Shown one piece after another: positions 1-6,722 of a stretch of 20,054 bases of DNA. The stretch is from NCBI GenBank assembly GCA_902767175.1, contig CACXGH010000131.1:1-20054 (forward strand), in the 5' to 3' direction. The notes beneath the pieces were generated by a model. That model was not told where the DNA came from, made no database searches, and was given only the letters and a program-made list of their open reading frames with translations. Position 1 is the stretch's first letter. Each line of letters opens with the position of its first letter. The stretch comes from an uncultured Ruminococcus sp. GTDB taxonomy: Bacteria > Bacillota > Clostridia > Oscillospirales > Acutalibacteraceae. The position numbers and the translations under genes are program-made.

Positions 1-84
1 CTGTTTTCTTCTCTGCAGGCTTTGTTTCAGCCTTGGGAGCTTCTGTTTTCTTCTCTGCAGGCTTTGTCTCAGCCTTAGGAGCTT
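1..84 (-). repeat. Two 42-bp tandem repeats encoding a 14-residue Lys/Ala/Pro/Glu motif
   Basis: Bases 1-42 and 43-84 are near-identical copies, differing at only two visible positions. In the reading frame of the mutase gene each encodes EAPKAETKPAEKKT. A degenerate stretch (about 85-125) links them to the enzyme core. The array is cut by the window edge, so the copy number is unknown. Confidence 0.9.
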
Positions 85-1627
85 CTGCTTTCTTTACAGC
101 AGTTTTAGCTGTGGACTTTTTTACATAGGTATCAAGACCTTCGCAATCCTCAAGGAAGCTCTTAAGCTTTGCATAGATCTTATCAACACCGCCAACGCTG
201 TCGCTTTCAATGTTAAGGGGCATGATAGGATCATGTACGCTGAGACGGAGCAGGAACCAGCCGTCACCGTTCTTCTTGTCAAATGATACCCTGATACCCT
301 CATGATTGTCGTCGGCAATTATGAAGTCTTTCTGAGTCTTTGCATATTTTGTAAGCTCTGAAATGACTTTTTCGCCATAGCTTCTGAAATCCTTTTCAGT
401 GATCTTTATTCTGATCTCCTTGCTTTCAACAGGCTCTTTCAGATCCGCAATAATGCTGTCAAGAGTCTTGCCCTCATTGCGGAGCTTTGCAGCCTTGATG
501 ATGAGCTTTGTAATGAGATAAGCACCGTCATCGAGGAAATAGTTTTCCTTCATAGCGGCATGACCTGATGTTTCTATTGCAAGAGGACAGAAAACACCGT
601 TTTCATTCTGCCTTATTGCCTCGTCTATAACATTCTTGTAGCCTCTCTTGAATCTGAGGTGCTTGCCGCCGAGATCTTTTTCAATGAAGTCCTTAAGACC
701 GCTTGATGTGATGGAGTCGGTTACGATAAGGCCGCCCTCTGTATTTTCGAGAGCAATAGCGGCTGCAAGAGCAACAAGACGGTTGCGGTTTATTTCCTTG
801 CCGTTTGAATCAACTGCGCCGCAGCGGTCAACGTCTGTATCAAAAATAACACCCAGATCTGCGCCGGCAGCCTTAACGGCAGCACAAACTGATGCCATTG
901 CGGTTTTATCCTCAGGATTGGGAATATGGTTCGGGAACATTCCGTCAGGCTCAAGAAACTGACTGCCTCTTATATCAGCGCCGAGTGCCTCGAGAACTTC
1001 AGCAGCATAGAAACCGCCTGCACCGTTGCCGGCATCGACAACGATCTTAAAGCCTTTCAGAGGGTGATGATAATCTTCCTTTGAGTTGATTTCCTCTTTG
1101 ATGCGCTCACGGAGATCACCTGCATAGTAGGTCATATAATCCGTTTCGATAAGCTTGCCTTCGCTTGAAGGCTCAGGCTTTGTACCGTTCTGAGCATTTT
1201 CAAGGATAGCTGTAATATCGCTGCTCTCAAGACCGCCCTCACGGGTAAAGAACTTGAGACCGTTTCTGTAGTATGGGTGATGGCTTGCGGTTATCTGTAC
1301 TGCACCGTCACAGCCGAGATCTACGGTTGTCATGAACATGGCAGGTGTAGAACAGAGATCACAGTATGTAACTGTTGCGCCTGCTGTCAGAAGGGCAGCA
1401 TTTGTATCTTCTGCGATACGGGGACCTGATATTCTTGAATCTCTTCCTACCGATACATTAAGTTCGGGAGCAGTTTTGCCTGTTTTCCTGCAAAGCCAAA
1501 TGATAAATGCGTTTACAAGTGCAGCAACAGTCTCGTCGGTCAGGTTGACATCGAAGCCTGCTCCTTCAACTGCCACACCTCTGATATCTGTTCCGCTTTT
1601 TAATGCACTCCAGAATTCGTTTAACAT
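1..1627 (-). CDS. Phosphomannomutase/phosphoglucomutase family enzyme, 3' end off the window
   Basis: Alpha-D-phosphohexomutase that should move a phosphate between C1 and C6 of a hexose in the cytosol. At least 542 codons are visible, already longer than the usual 450-500 because of an added tail. Seen: phosphoserine loop TASHHP (Ser115), metal loop DTDVDR (263-268), sugar loop ETSGH (352-356) and a C-terminal EGIRVSF phosphate-binding segment. The His after SH, where most relatives have Asn, together with the ETSGH and DTDVDR forms, recalls a subfamily that also includes plant plastid proteins; this is from memory. From about residue 500 the protein becomes Lys/Ala/Pro/Glu-rich with 14-residue repeats. 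The ATG at 1627-1625 follows AAGGAGAGG at a good distance. The sugar substrate (mannose, glucose or glucosamine phosphate) cannot be decided from sequence. Family assignment is firm. Confidence 0.93.
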   Translation of the reverse strand, partial: MLNEFWSALKSGTDIRGVAVEGAGFDVNLTDETVAALVNAFIIWLCRKTGKTAPELNVSVGRDSRISGPRIAEDTNAALLTAGATVTYCDLCSTPAMFMTTVDLGCDGAVQITASHHPYYRNGLKFFTREGGLESSDITAILENAQNGTKPEPSSEGKLIETDYMTYYAGDLRERIKEEINSKEDYHHPLKGFKIVVDAGNGAGGFYAAEVLEALGADIRGSQFLEPDGMFPNHIPNPEDKTAMASVCAAVKAAGADLGVIFDTDVDRCGAVDSNGKEINRNRLVALAAAIALENTEGGLIVTDSITSSGLKDFIEKDLGGKHLRFKRGYKNVIDEAIRQNENGVFCPLAIETSGHAAMKENYFLDDGAYLITKLIIKAAKLRNEGKTLDSIIADLKEPVESKEIRIKITEKDFRSYGEKVISELTKYAKTQKDFIIADDNHEGIRVSFDKKNGDGWFLLRLSVHDPIMPLNIESDSVGGVDKIYAKLKSFLEDCEGLDTYVKKSTAKTAVKKAEAPKAETKPAEKKTEAPKAETKPAEKKT

Positions 1628-1649
1628 AAAACCTCTCCTTTGTAAATAT

Positions 1650-1678
1650 ATAATAAATAGGGAATCGCGTTTTCAGAA
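1650..1678 (-). promoter_or_regulatory. Possible promoter for the mutase gene
   Basis: On the minus strand TTCTGA (1678-1673) and TATTAT (1655-1650) are 17 bp apart and lie just upstream of the ribosome binding site. The -35 match is poor and overlaps the T-run of the preceding terminator-like hairpin. Tentative. Confidence 0.35.
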
Positions 1679-1705
1679 AACTCATTTGCCGTATCGGGAA
1701 ATGAG
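1677..1705 (-). terminator. Terminator-like hairpin after the membrane-protein gene
   Basis: Minus strand: CTCATTTCCC pairs with GGCAAATGAG (one mismatch) around a 5-base loop, followed by TTTT. It lies about 30 bp downstream of the stop at 1737 and before the mutase gene, so the two minus-strand genes are probably separate units. The short T-run makes it a weak terminator. Confidence 0.5.
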
Positions 1706-1736
1706 CATTTCATTATTACAGGGCATTGACGTCGGA

Positions 1737-2702
1737 TCATTTAATACCGTTGTCAAATGCAAGGACATTGTCTGTTTTTATATAATCCGCAGGAACATCC
1801 ATGATTGTAATGACAAGCTTTTCACCGTCAAATGAATATTCCAGCTCGTTTTTCTGCTCACTGCCGTCAAGAAGAACAAGATTGAATCCGCATTTTCCGT
1901 CTTTTGCAGAGTAGCAGCCCTTATATATCAGGTCTCTGTAAGTGATCTGATATGTTCCGTCATCATTGAAGGCAAAAGTGTTGTCATAGCCCGAATTATC
2001 ACTTGTATTAAGCCATATTCCCGTAAGCTTTTCGTCCTTTTCGGCATCTTCGTACTGAACGGTCTTTGTACTGTAGGAATTGTTATTCTCAAGTGAATAA
2101 ACATAATACCTTACACCGTTTTCCTCGATATAATCCGAATTGGGCTTGCTTGTTTCGGTATCAGTGCCGGTTTCGTCTGTCTTTTCGGGTGAAAAGATCA
2201 GACCGCTCAGATCGGTAAGCACAAGCTTTTTTCCGAAGGCATTATTGCCCTCTACATTATAATAGAACTTAGCGGTCATTACCGGACTGCCGAACTGAGT
2301 AAGTTCCATATTCAGTACGTCTTTGCCGTTTTCCGCCTCCGTTATCTTATATGTTCCCTTATAGATTATACCGCCCTCATGAAAATAACAGGTATTGTCT
2401 TTGCAAAGGTCGACAGAAACTGAGCAATCTTTATTATCTGCCTTGAAATCAAGCGTCCAGAAGCCTCTGATATCCTTATCAAAGAACAGCCACCATGAAG
2501 CAAAGAACATGATCGAAGCCAAAAGAATCACTGCCGCTGTAATCACAGGAGTATATATGCGGAATCGTGTCTTTTTGTCTTTTGTCTCTGCAGGCGGTGA
2601 AACAGACTGTTCGTCTGTTTGTGTAATGTCATTGTTTTCCTCTGAGATATTTTCGGCATTATCTGCTGCCGGCAGCTTTTCTGCCGTGTTTTCCTTTTCC
2701 AT
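1737..2702 (-). CDS. Single-pass membrane protein with two similar extracytoplasmic domains
   Basis: A 321-residue protein of unknown function. Residues 1-48 are hydrophilic and acidic (probably cytosolic), one hydrophobic segment spans about 50-73, and the rest should lie outside the cell. The outer part contains two related units. One starts near residue 79 (IRGFWTLDF, then DNTCYF and IYKGTYKI) and the other near 225 (LTGIWLNTS, then DDGTYQI and IYKGCYSA). They are joined by a Ser/Thr/Asp-rich linker. This G-x-W, 'DGTY', 'YKGxY' beta-strand pattern resembles the lipocalin-like or DUF5640-type domains common in Ruminococcus; that resemblance is from memory. The ATG follows GGAGG at a good distance. 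It has its own promoter, diverges from pgcA, and ends at a hairpin. No catalytic motif is visible, so a binding or sensing role is only a guess. Confidence 0.85.
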   Translation of the reverse strand: MEKENTAEKLPAADNAENISEENNDITQTDEQSVSPPAETKDKKTRFRIYTPVITAAVILLASIMFFASWWLFFDKDIRGFWTLDFKADNKDCSVSVDLCKDNTCYFHEGGIIYKGTYKITEAENGKDVLNMELTQFGSPVMTAKFYYNVEGNNAFGKKLVLTDLSGLIFSPEKTDETGTDTETSKPNSDYIEENGVRYYVYSLENNNSYSTKTVQYEDAEKDEKLTGIWLNTSDNSGYDNTFAFNDDGTYQITYRDLIYKGCYSAKDGKCGFNLVLLDGSEQKNELEYSFDGEKLVITIMDVPADYIKTDNVLAFDNGIK

Positions 2703-2746
2703 TTATTATCCTCCGATCGGCTGCTATAACATTTATTGCCAATATT

Positions 2747-2775
2747 ATTTTAACTTATTATCAGAGCTAATACAA
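2747..2775 (-). promoter_or_regulatory. Promoter of the membrane-protein gene
   Basis: On the minus strand TTGTAT (2775-2770) and TAAAAT (2752-2747) are separated by exactly 17 bp, about 45 bp upstream of the start codon. Consensus sigma-A spacing. Confidence 0.6.
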
Positions 2776-2989
2776 GACGCAATTATGTATAATTTTAATA
2801 TATTTAAAAAGAATTTCTATTTAATTTTCCTATTACAATAATGGGTGATTTTTTCATCTTAAGGAATGATATGGCAATGTGATAATAATATGAATGTCAT
2901 ACTTTCATTAAAAGTGACATAAAAAGATTATGAAGGCATTTTAATTTTTGTCTCAAATAAAAAAACTGCTCTAAAAATAAAACTTGCTG

Positions 2990-3018
2990 TTGAAACAAGA
3001 GGAAAAATATGATATTAT
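2990..3018 (+). promoter_or_regulatory. pgcA: Sigma-A type promoter of pgcA
   Basis: TTGAAA (2990-2995) and TATTAT (3013-3018) with a 17-bp spacer. Transcription would start near 3025, giving a leader of about 50 nt that ends in the ribosome binding site AGGGGG (3061-3066). Confidence 0.75.
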
Positions 3019-3031
3019 TATATCAATAATG

Positions 3032-3057
3032 CGGATACGACAAAAGGGGCGTTTCCG
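3032..3057 (+). promoter_or_regulatory. Leader hairpin 5' of pgcA
   Basis: CGGATACG (3032-3039) pairs with CGTTTCCG (3050-3057) with one T-T mismatch and a 10-base loop. It would form near the very 5' end of the pgcA mRNA, directly before the ribosome binding site. It may be only an mRNA-stabilising stem; I recognise no riboswitch. Confidence 0.4.
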
Positions 3058-3074
3058 GTTAGGGGGATATTGTT

Positions 3075-4793
3075 ATGGAGATAAAGGAAATTTATGAACT
3101 GTGGCTCAGCAAAGCGGCAGACGATCAGGATCTGATTGATGAGCTTAACAGTATGAAGGACAAGGAAGATGAGATCTATGAGAGCTTTTACCGTGAACTG
3201 AAATTCGGTACGGCAGGTCTCAGAGGAATCATCGGAGCAGGCACAAACAGAATGAATATTTACACCGTCAGAAAGGCAACACAAGGTCTTGCGAACTTTC
3301 TGAATAAAAAGTATGAAAAGCCCTCTGTTGCGATCTCGTGCGACTCAAGAATCAAGGCTGATCTTTTTGCAAGAGAGGCTGCCCGTGTTCTTGCGGCAAA
3401 CGGTGTAAAGGCATATATTTCAAGAGAGCTTCAGCCTACTCCCGTTGTTTCATTCGCCGTAAGAGAGCTGAAAACGAGTGCAGGCATCATGGTAACGGCA
3501 AGTCATAATCCGGCAAAGTACAACGGCTATAAGTGCTACGGCAGTGACGGCTGTCAGATGACCGATGTAAATGCTGATGCAGTGTATTCTGAGATTCAGA
3601 AGGTCGATTATTTCAACGGCGATATCAGACTTGTTGATTTTGAAAAGGGACTTGAGACCGGTCTTATAGAATGGATAGACGACAGCGTTTACGAGAAGTA
3701 TCTTGACAGAGTACAGGAGCAGACTGTCAATTCCGATGTATGCAGGGGTACGGGACTCAGGCTTGTATATACACCTCTCAACGGTGCAGGAAACAAGCTT
3801 GTAAGAAAGATACTTGACAGAATAGGCGTAAAGAATATTACTGTAGTTCCCGAGCAGGAAATGCCTGACGGCAATTTTACTACCTGCCCTTATCCGAACC
3901 CCGAGATAAAAGAGGCACTGAAGCTTGGTCTTGAACTGAGTGAAAAAACAGGTGCAGACCTTCTTCTTGCAACCGATCCCGACAGTGACCGTGTAGGCAT
4001 TGCGGTAAAGACTGCGGACGGATACAGACTTATGACGGGAAACGAGACAGGCATTATGCTGATGAATTATATTCTTTCCTGCAGAAAGGCTGCCGGCACA
4101 CTGCCTGAAAAGCCCGTTGCAGTAAAGACTGTTGTTACAAGCAAGCTTGTTGACAGAATATGTGAGAAATACGGCTGCGAGCTTAAGGTCGTTCTTACAG
4201 GCTTCAAGTATATCGGTGAGCAGATACTTCTTCTTGAACAGAAAAATGAGCAGGACAGATATGTATTCGGCTTTGAAGAGAGCTACGGCTATCTTGCAGG
4301 TACTTATGTAAGAGATAAGGACGCAGTTGTTGCTTCTATGCTTATCTGCGAAATGGCTGCATATTATCATAAGCAGGGGCTGAGCCTTGACGATGTTATG
4401 AATAGTATATATGAAGAATTCGGTCATTACCTCAACAGAACAGAGAGCTATGAGTTTGACGGCTCTGCAGGTATGCAGAAAATGGCTCAGATAATGGACA
4501 GCATAAGAAATACACCGCCTGCTGAGGTGTGCGGCTATAAGGTTACTGAAATTGCTGATTATCTTGAGTCGTATAAAAAGGATATAGCAAGCGGCGAAAC
4601 AGAAGAAATAAAGCTGCCTAAGTCAAATGTTCTTTCTTATTCGCTTGAGGGCGGCGGCGCTGTTATCGTAAGACCTTCGGGTACAGAGCCTAAGATAAAG
4701 GTTTATGTTACAGCAGTCGGCAAGACACAGAAAGAAGCAGAGGACATTGCAGAAAAGATGTTTGCGTTCATGACAGACTATATGGGTATCTGA
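3075..4793 (+). CDS. pgcA: Phosphoglucomutase (alpha-D-phosphohexomutase, PgcA type)
   Basis: Interconverts glucose 1-phosphate and glucose 6-phosphate, or the mannose equivalents, in the cytosol. It links glycolysis to UDP-glucose, glycogen and envelope sugars. At 572 residues it has the length of Bacillus PgcA. The four family motifs are intact: phosphoserine loop TASHNP (Ser143), metal-binding DPDSDR (301-306, Asp301/303/305), sugar loop GFEESYGYL (399-407) and phosphate-binding RPSGTEPK (533-540). The FGTAGLRG segment at 44-51 is typical of this branch. The ATG at 3075 sits 8 bp after AGGGGG. It belongs to a different branch from the mutase at 1-1627, so the two are probably not redundant copies. 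It could be co-transcribed with the two genes downstream, but terminator-like hairpins lie between. Confidence 0.95.
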   Translation: MEIKEIYELWLSKAADDQDLIDELNSMKDKEDEIYESFYRELKFGTAGLRGIIGAGTNRMNIYTVRKATQGLANFLNKKYEKPSVAISCDSRIKADLFAREAARVLAANGVKAYISRELQPTPVVSFAVRELKTSAGIMVTASHNPAKYNGYKCYGSDGCQMTDVNADAVYSEIQKVDYFNGDIRLVDFEKGLETGLIEWIDDSVYEKYLDRVQEQTVNSDVCRGTGLRLVYTPLNGAGNKLVRKILDRIGVKNITVVPEQEMPDGNFTTCPYPNPEIKEALKLGLELSEKTGADLLLATDPDSDRVGIAVKTADGYRLMTGNETGIMLMNYILSCRKAAGTLPEKPVAVKTVVTSKLVDRICEKYGCELKVVLTGFKYIGEQILLLEQKNEQDRYVFGFEESYGYLAGTYVRDKDAVVASMLICEMAAYYHKQGLSLDDVMNSIYEEFGHYLNRTESYEFDGSAGMQKMAQIMDSIRNTPPAEVCGYKVTEIADYLESYKKDIASGETEEIKLPKSNVLSYSLEGGGAVIVRPSGTEPKIKVYVTAVGKTQKEAEDIAEKMFAFMTDYMGI

Positions 4794-4849
4794 TGATCCA
4801 TGAAAAGTAAATAAAAGGGCATATTTGTCGGCATATGCTGAGGGTATGC

Positions 4850-4869
4850 GCCTCACACAAGAGGCTTTT
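4850..4869 (+). terminator. Short terminator-like hairpin after pgcA
   Basis: GCCTC (4850-4854) and GAGGC (4861-4865) enclose a 6-base loop and are followed by TTTT. The stem is short. Its right arm is also the left arm of the larger inverted repeat downstream, so the two structures exclude one another. Confidence 0.45.
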
Positions 4870-4926
4870 CCGTCATAAACTGTTATTAAGAACAGTGAGG
4901 TGATAAATATGGAAAAGCCTCTTTTT
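4861..4926 (+). promoter_or_regulatory. Attenuator-like inverted repeat spanning the DUF3343 start codon
   Basis: GAGGCTTTTCC (4861-4871) is perfectly complementary to GGAAAAGCCTC (4911-4921), and TTTTT (4922-4926) follows at once, as in an intrinsic terminator. Inside lies a second perfect stem, ACTGTT (4879-4884) with AACAGT (4891-4896). The ribosome binding site GAGGTGA (4897-4903) and the ATG (4909) lie between the inner and outer right arms. The left arm could instead pair upstream with 4850-4854. Function is inferred from geometry only. Confidence 0.5.
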
Positions 4927-5139
4927 ATTATGTCATCAGTTACTAATGCTATGAGAGGCAGAGAATTACTGCGAAAATTCGGTATCCCTTCGGAAATAGA
5001 GCGCACCCCGAAAAACAGTATGCGTCAGGGCTGCGGATACAGCCTTTATGTAAAGAACAGAGCAGATGAAGCCGAAAGACTTCTTGCAGAAAACGGTATA
5101 AAAGTATTGGGGCGTGCAGAAGGGAGCAGAAAAAAGTGA
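4909..5139 (+). CDS. DUF3343 protein (putative Se/S carrier-like)
   Basis: A 76-residue cytosolic protein of the DUF3343 family, which Pfam describes as putative Se/S carrier-like. Seen: a small alpha/beta pattern with one central cysteine in QGCGYSL (Cys42), the likely sulfur- or selenium-carrying residue, and a basic C-terminus. A GTG at 4900 in the same frame lies inside the ribosome binding site GAGGTGA, so the ATG at 4909 is the better start (5-bp spacing). The stop overlaps the start of the cysteine-desulfurase-like gene by 3 bases, implying translational coupling. In other Firmicutes this gene pair is often near selD or molybdenum-hydroxylase genes (family knowledge); none of those is in this window. 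The exact reaction is unknown. Confidence 0.85.
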   Translation: MEKPLFIMSSVTNAMRGRELLRKFGIPSEIERTPKNSMRQGCGYSLYVKNRADEAERLLAENGIKVLGRAEGSRKK

Positions 5140-6287
5140 TATATCTTGATAATTCAGCCACGACCTATCCGAAGCCTCAGAGTGTGCGTGATGCCTGTGC
5201 GCTGGCGCTCAGGACATCGGCAAACCCGGGCAGAAGCGGTCATGAGCTTTCGATAAGAGCATCTGAGGAGATATTCAGGGCAAGACAGGCTGCGGCACGT
5301 TTTTTCAATGCACCCTCAGAGAGCAGCGTTATTTTTACTCTTAACTGCACAACAGCCATAAATACAGTTATAAAGGGACTGCTGAAAAACGGAGACCATG
5401 TTGTAGTATCAGAGCTTGAGCATAATGCCGTCATGAGACCGCTTGAAAGAATGAAGGCTCAGGGTGTGTCATATACCGCAGCAAAGGTATTTGCAGGTGA
5501 TAACGACAGAACGGTAGATTCATTCAGACAGGCGATAAATATGAGGACAAAAATGATAATATGTACTCATGCATCGAATGTATGGGGTATAAGACTGCCT
5601 GTTGAGAGACTTGCAGCCCTTGCACATGAATACGGTCTGACTATAGCTGTCGATGCTGCACAGAGTGCGGGAGTACTGCCGATAGATCTTATGGACAGCG
5701 GTATTGACTACCTCTGCGCTGCAGGTCATAAGGGACTTTACGGACCTATGGCAACGGGAATTCTTGTCGTAGCAGGAGATAAAATACCCGAGCCGCTTAC
5801 GGAGGGCGGTACAGGCAGTTATTCCGTTTCGTTTGAGCAGCCGTCAGAGCTTCCCGACAGGCTTGAAAGCGGAACTCCCGATCTGTCAGGAATAGCAGGA
5901 CTCCGTGCAGGAATAGAGTTTGTTTCACGAAAAGGTACTGATAAAATATCGGCACATGAATTCATGCTGATAAAACGAATGTACAGGGGGCTGGAGCAGG
6001 ATAAAAATATTATTCTGTATCTTCCCGAGCCTGAACCTGTGCATTATGTACCGATAGTGTCATTCAATATTAAGAATACTGACAGTGAGACTGCGGCTAA
6101 GCTGCTTAACCGCTATGGAATAGCAGTCAGAGCAGGTCTGCACTGCAGTCCTGCGGCACACAGGGCATTTGATACGGCCGAAAAAGGTGCCATACGCATT
6201 TCTCCCTCAGCTTTCACATCTGTGCGTGACATCGACAATGCGATTTCTGCCGTCAGAAAAGCCGCAAGGGAAGTCAGCAAAGCATAA
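5136..6287 (+). CDS. Cysteine desulfurase family PLP enzyme (class V aminotransferase fold)
   Basis: A 383-residue PLP-dependent enzyme predicted to remove sulfur (or selenium) from cysteine (or selenocysteine) and carry it as a persulfide. Seen: N-terminal YLDNSATT, cofactor-contacting EHNAVMRP (His96) and VDAAQSAG (Asp173), PLP lysine in AGHKG (Lys199), and the catalytic cysteine in RAGLHCSPAAHRAF (Cys337), all intact. The short HCSPAAH form and the overall length fit the EF2568-type 'cysteine desulfurase family' rather than housekeeping IscS or SufS. The start is the GTG at 5136 in the overlap GTGA with the DUF3343 stop, after an AGGGAG ribosome binding site. With DUF3343 as a likely acceptor protein, the pair may feed selenium or sulfur into a cofactor. 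The physiological acceptor is not known. Confidence 0.9.
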   Translation: MIYLDNSATTYPKPQSVRDACALALRTSANPGRSGHELSIRASEEIFRARQAAARFFNAPSESSVIFTLNCTTAINTVIKGLLKNGDHVVVSELEHNAVMRPLERMKAQGVSYTAAKVFAGDNDRTVDSFRQAINMRTKMIICTHASNVWGIRLPVERLAALAHEYGLTIAVDAAQSAGVLPIDLMDSGIDYLCAAGHKGLYGPMATGILVVAGDKIPEPLTEGGTGSYSVSFEQPSELPDRLESGTPDLSGIAGLRAGIEFVSRKGTDKISAHEFMLIKRMYRGLEQDKNIILYLPEPEPVHYVPIVSFNIKNTDSETAAKLLNRYGIAVRAGLHCSPAAHRAFDTAEKGAIRISPSAFTSVRDIDNAISAVRKAAREVSKA

Positions 6288-6380
6288 AATTAAAGAAACG
6301 CCGGATAAATCACGCCTCACGGCTCAGCACCTGTCTTGCTTGCTATTTTTCCGCCATCTTGCACAAAAATTCCTTGACAA

Positions 6381-6405
6381 CCGCCAGGCTGCCTGCGGCG
6401 TTTTT
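6381..6405 (+). terminator. First hairpin with T-run after the desulfurase gene
   Basis: CCGCCAGG (6381-6388) pairs with CCTGCGG (6392-6398), with one bulged C and a CTG loop, followed by CG and TTTTT (6401-6405). It is a plausible intrinsic terminator about 95 bp after the stop codon. Confidence 0.5.
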
Positions 6406-6425
6406 GCACAACCTGACGAAAAAAT

Positions 6426-6458
6426 GCTGACGCAATACAGGCACTGTATTTAATCAGC
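6426..6458. other. Two-part hairpin
   Basis: GCTGA (6426-6430) pairs with TCAGC (6454-6458), and inside it AATACAG (6434-6440) pairs with CTGTATT (6444-6450) around a 3-base loop. Six A residues precede it, so on the minus strand it would be followed by a T-run. No minus-strand gene is nearby upstream to need a terminator. Confidence 0.45.
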
Positions 6459-6478
6459 GCTTCCTTAAACCGCAAAAA

Positions 6479-6514
6479 GCCGGTGAAAGTGTGTATATGC
6501 TTTCATCGGCTTTA
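6479..6514 (+). terminator. Intrinsic terminator of the DUF3343-desulfurase unit
   Basis: GCCGGTGAAAG (6479-6489) pairs with CTTTCATCGGC (6500-6510): eleven base pairs with one G-U, a 10-base loop, then TTTATT. An A-run precedes it. It is the strongest terminator between the desulfurase and cdaA. Confidence 0.75.
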
Positions 6515-6592
6515 TTCGTACAACATTCCATATGGCGGTATGACAAAAGAAAAATGAGATGCATATTTATGTTGAAAATATGAAAAAAACAG

Positions 6593-6625
6593 TTGAATAA
6601 ATTTCTTTCTGTGTTAAAATATAAT
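6593..6625 (+). promoter_or_regulatory. cdaA: Promoter of the cdaA operon
   Basis: TTGAAT (6593-6598) is followed after 16 bp by TAAAAT (6615-6620), which overlaps a perfect TATAAT (6620-6625). The leader would be about 90 nt. Confidence 0.6.
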
Positions 6626-6722
6626 TGTGGATTAGTGTGCGTTTTGCATACCTTACATATTTAAAAGCTGATACAGGCATAAAGTCTTTTTGATATACCG
6701 AAAATAAAAGGGAGGAGTTATT

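Larger units (their letters stand above)
2703..3074. other. AT-rich divergent intergenic region
   Basis: The 372 bp between the membrane-protein gene and pgcA contain one good promoter facing each way (2747-2775 minus, 2990-3018 plus) and a leader hairpin just before the pgcA ribosome binding site. The middle, about 2780-2985, is very AT-rich; apart from short imperfect repeats (ATGTCA/TGACAT) I see nothing recognisable in it. Confidence 0.7.
6288..6722. other. Hairpin-rich intergenic region before cdaA
   Basis: This 435-bp gap holds three hairpins in a row (6381-6405, 6426-6458, 6479-6514) and then the cdaA promoter and leader. I see no convincing gene in it and do not recognise a known RNA family. 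The segment 6288-6380 has no clear signal; a TTGACA at 6374 lacks a matching -10. Confidence 0.6.

Noticed and set aside
1..84. Tandem repeats as a CRISPR array
   Set aside because: The two 42-bp copies are directly adjacent with no spacers and translate in frame as a 14-residue protein repeat at the end of the mutase gene.
3450..4427. Long open frame on the minus strand (325 codons) inside pgcA
   Set aside because: It is antisense to a gene with all four phosphohexomutase motifs, encodes a Cys/Ile/Tyr-rich product with no family likeness, and has no ribosome binding site I trust.
6374..6379. TTGACA as a promoter for a small RNA in the 6380-6515 region
   Set aside because: No acceptable -10 hexamer at 16-18 bp; the downstream sequence is GC-rich.
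6169..6453. Plus-strand open frame of 94 codons overlapping the desulfurase end
   Set aside because: It starts in another frame within a certain gene and reads through terminator hairpins; no plausible start signal.
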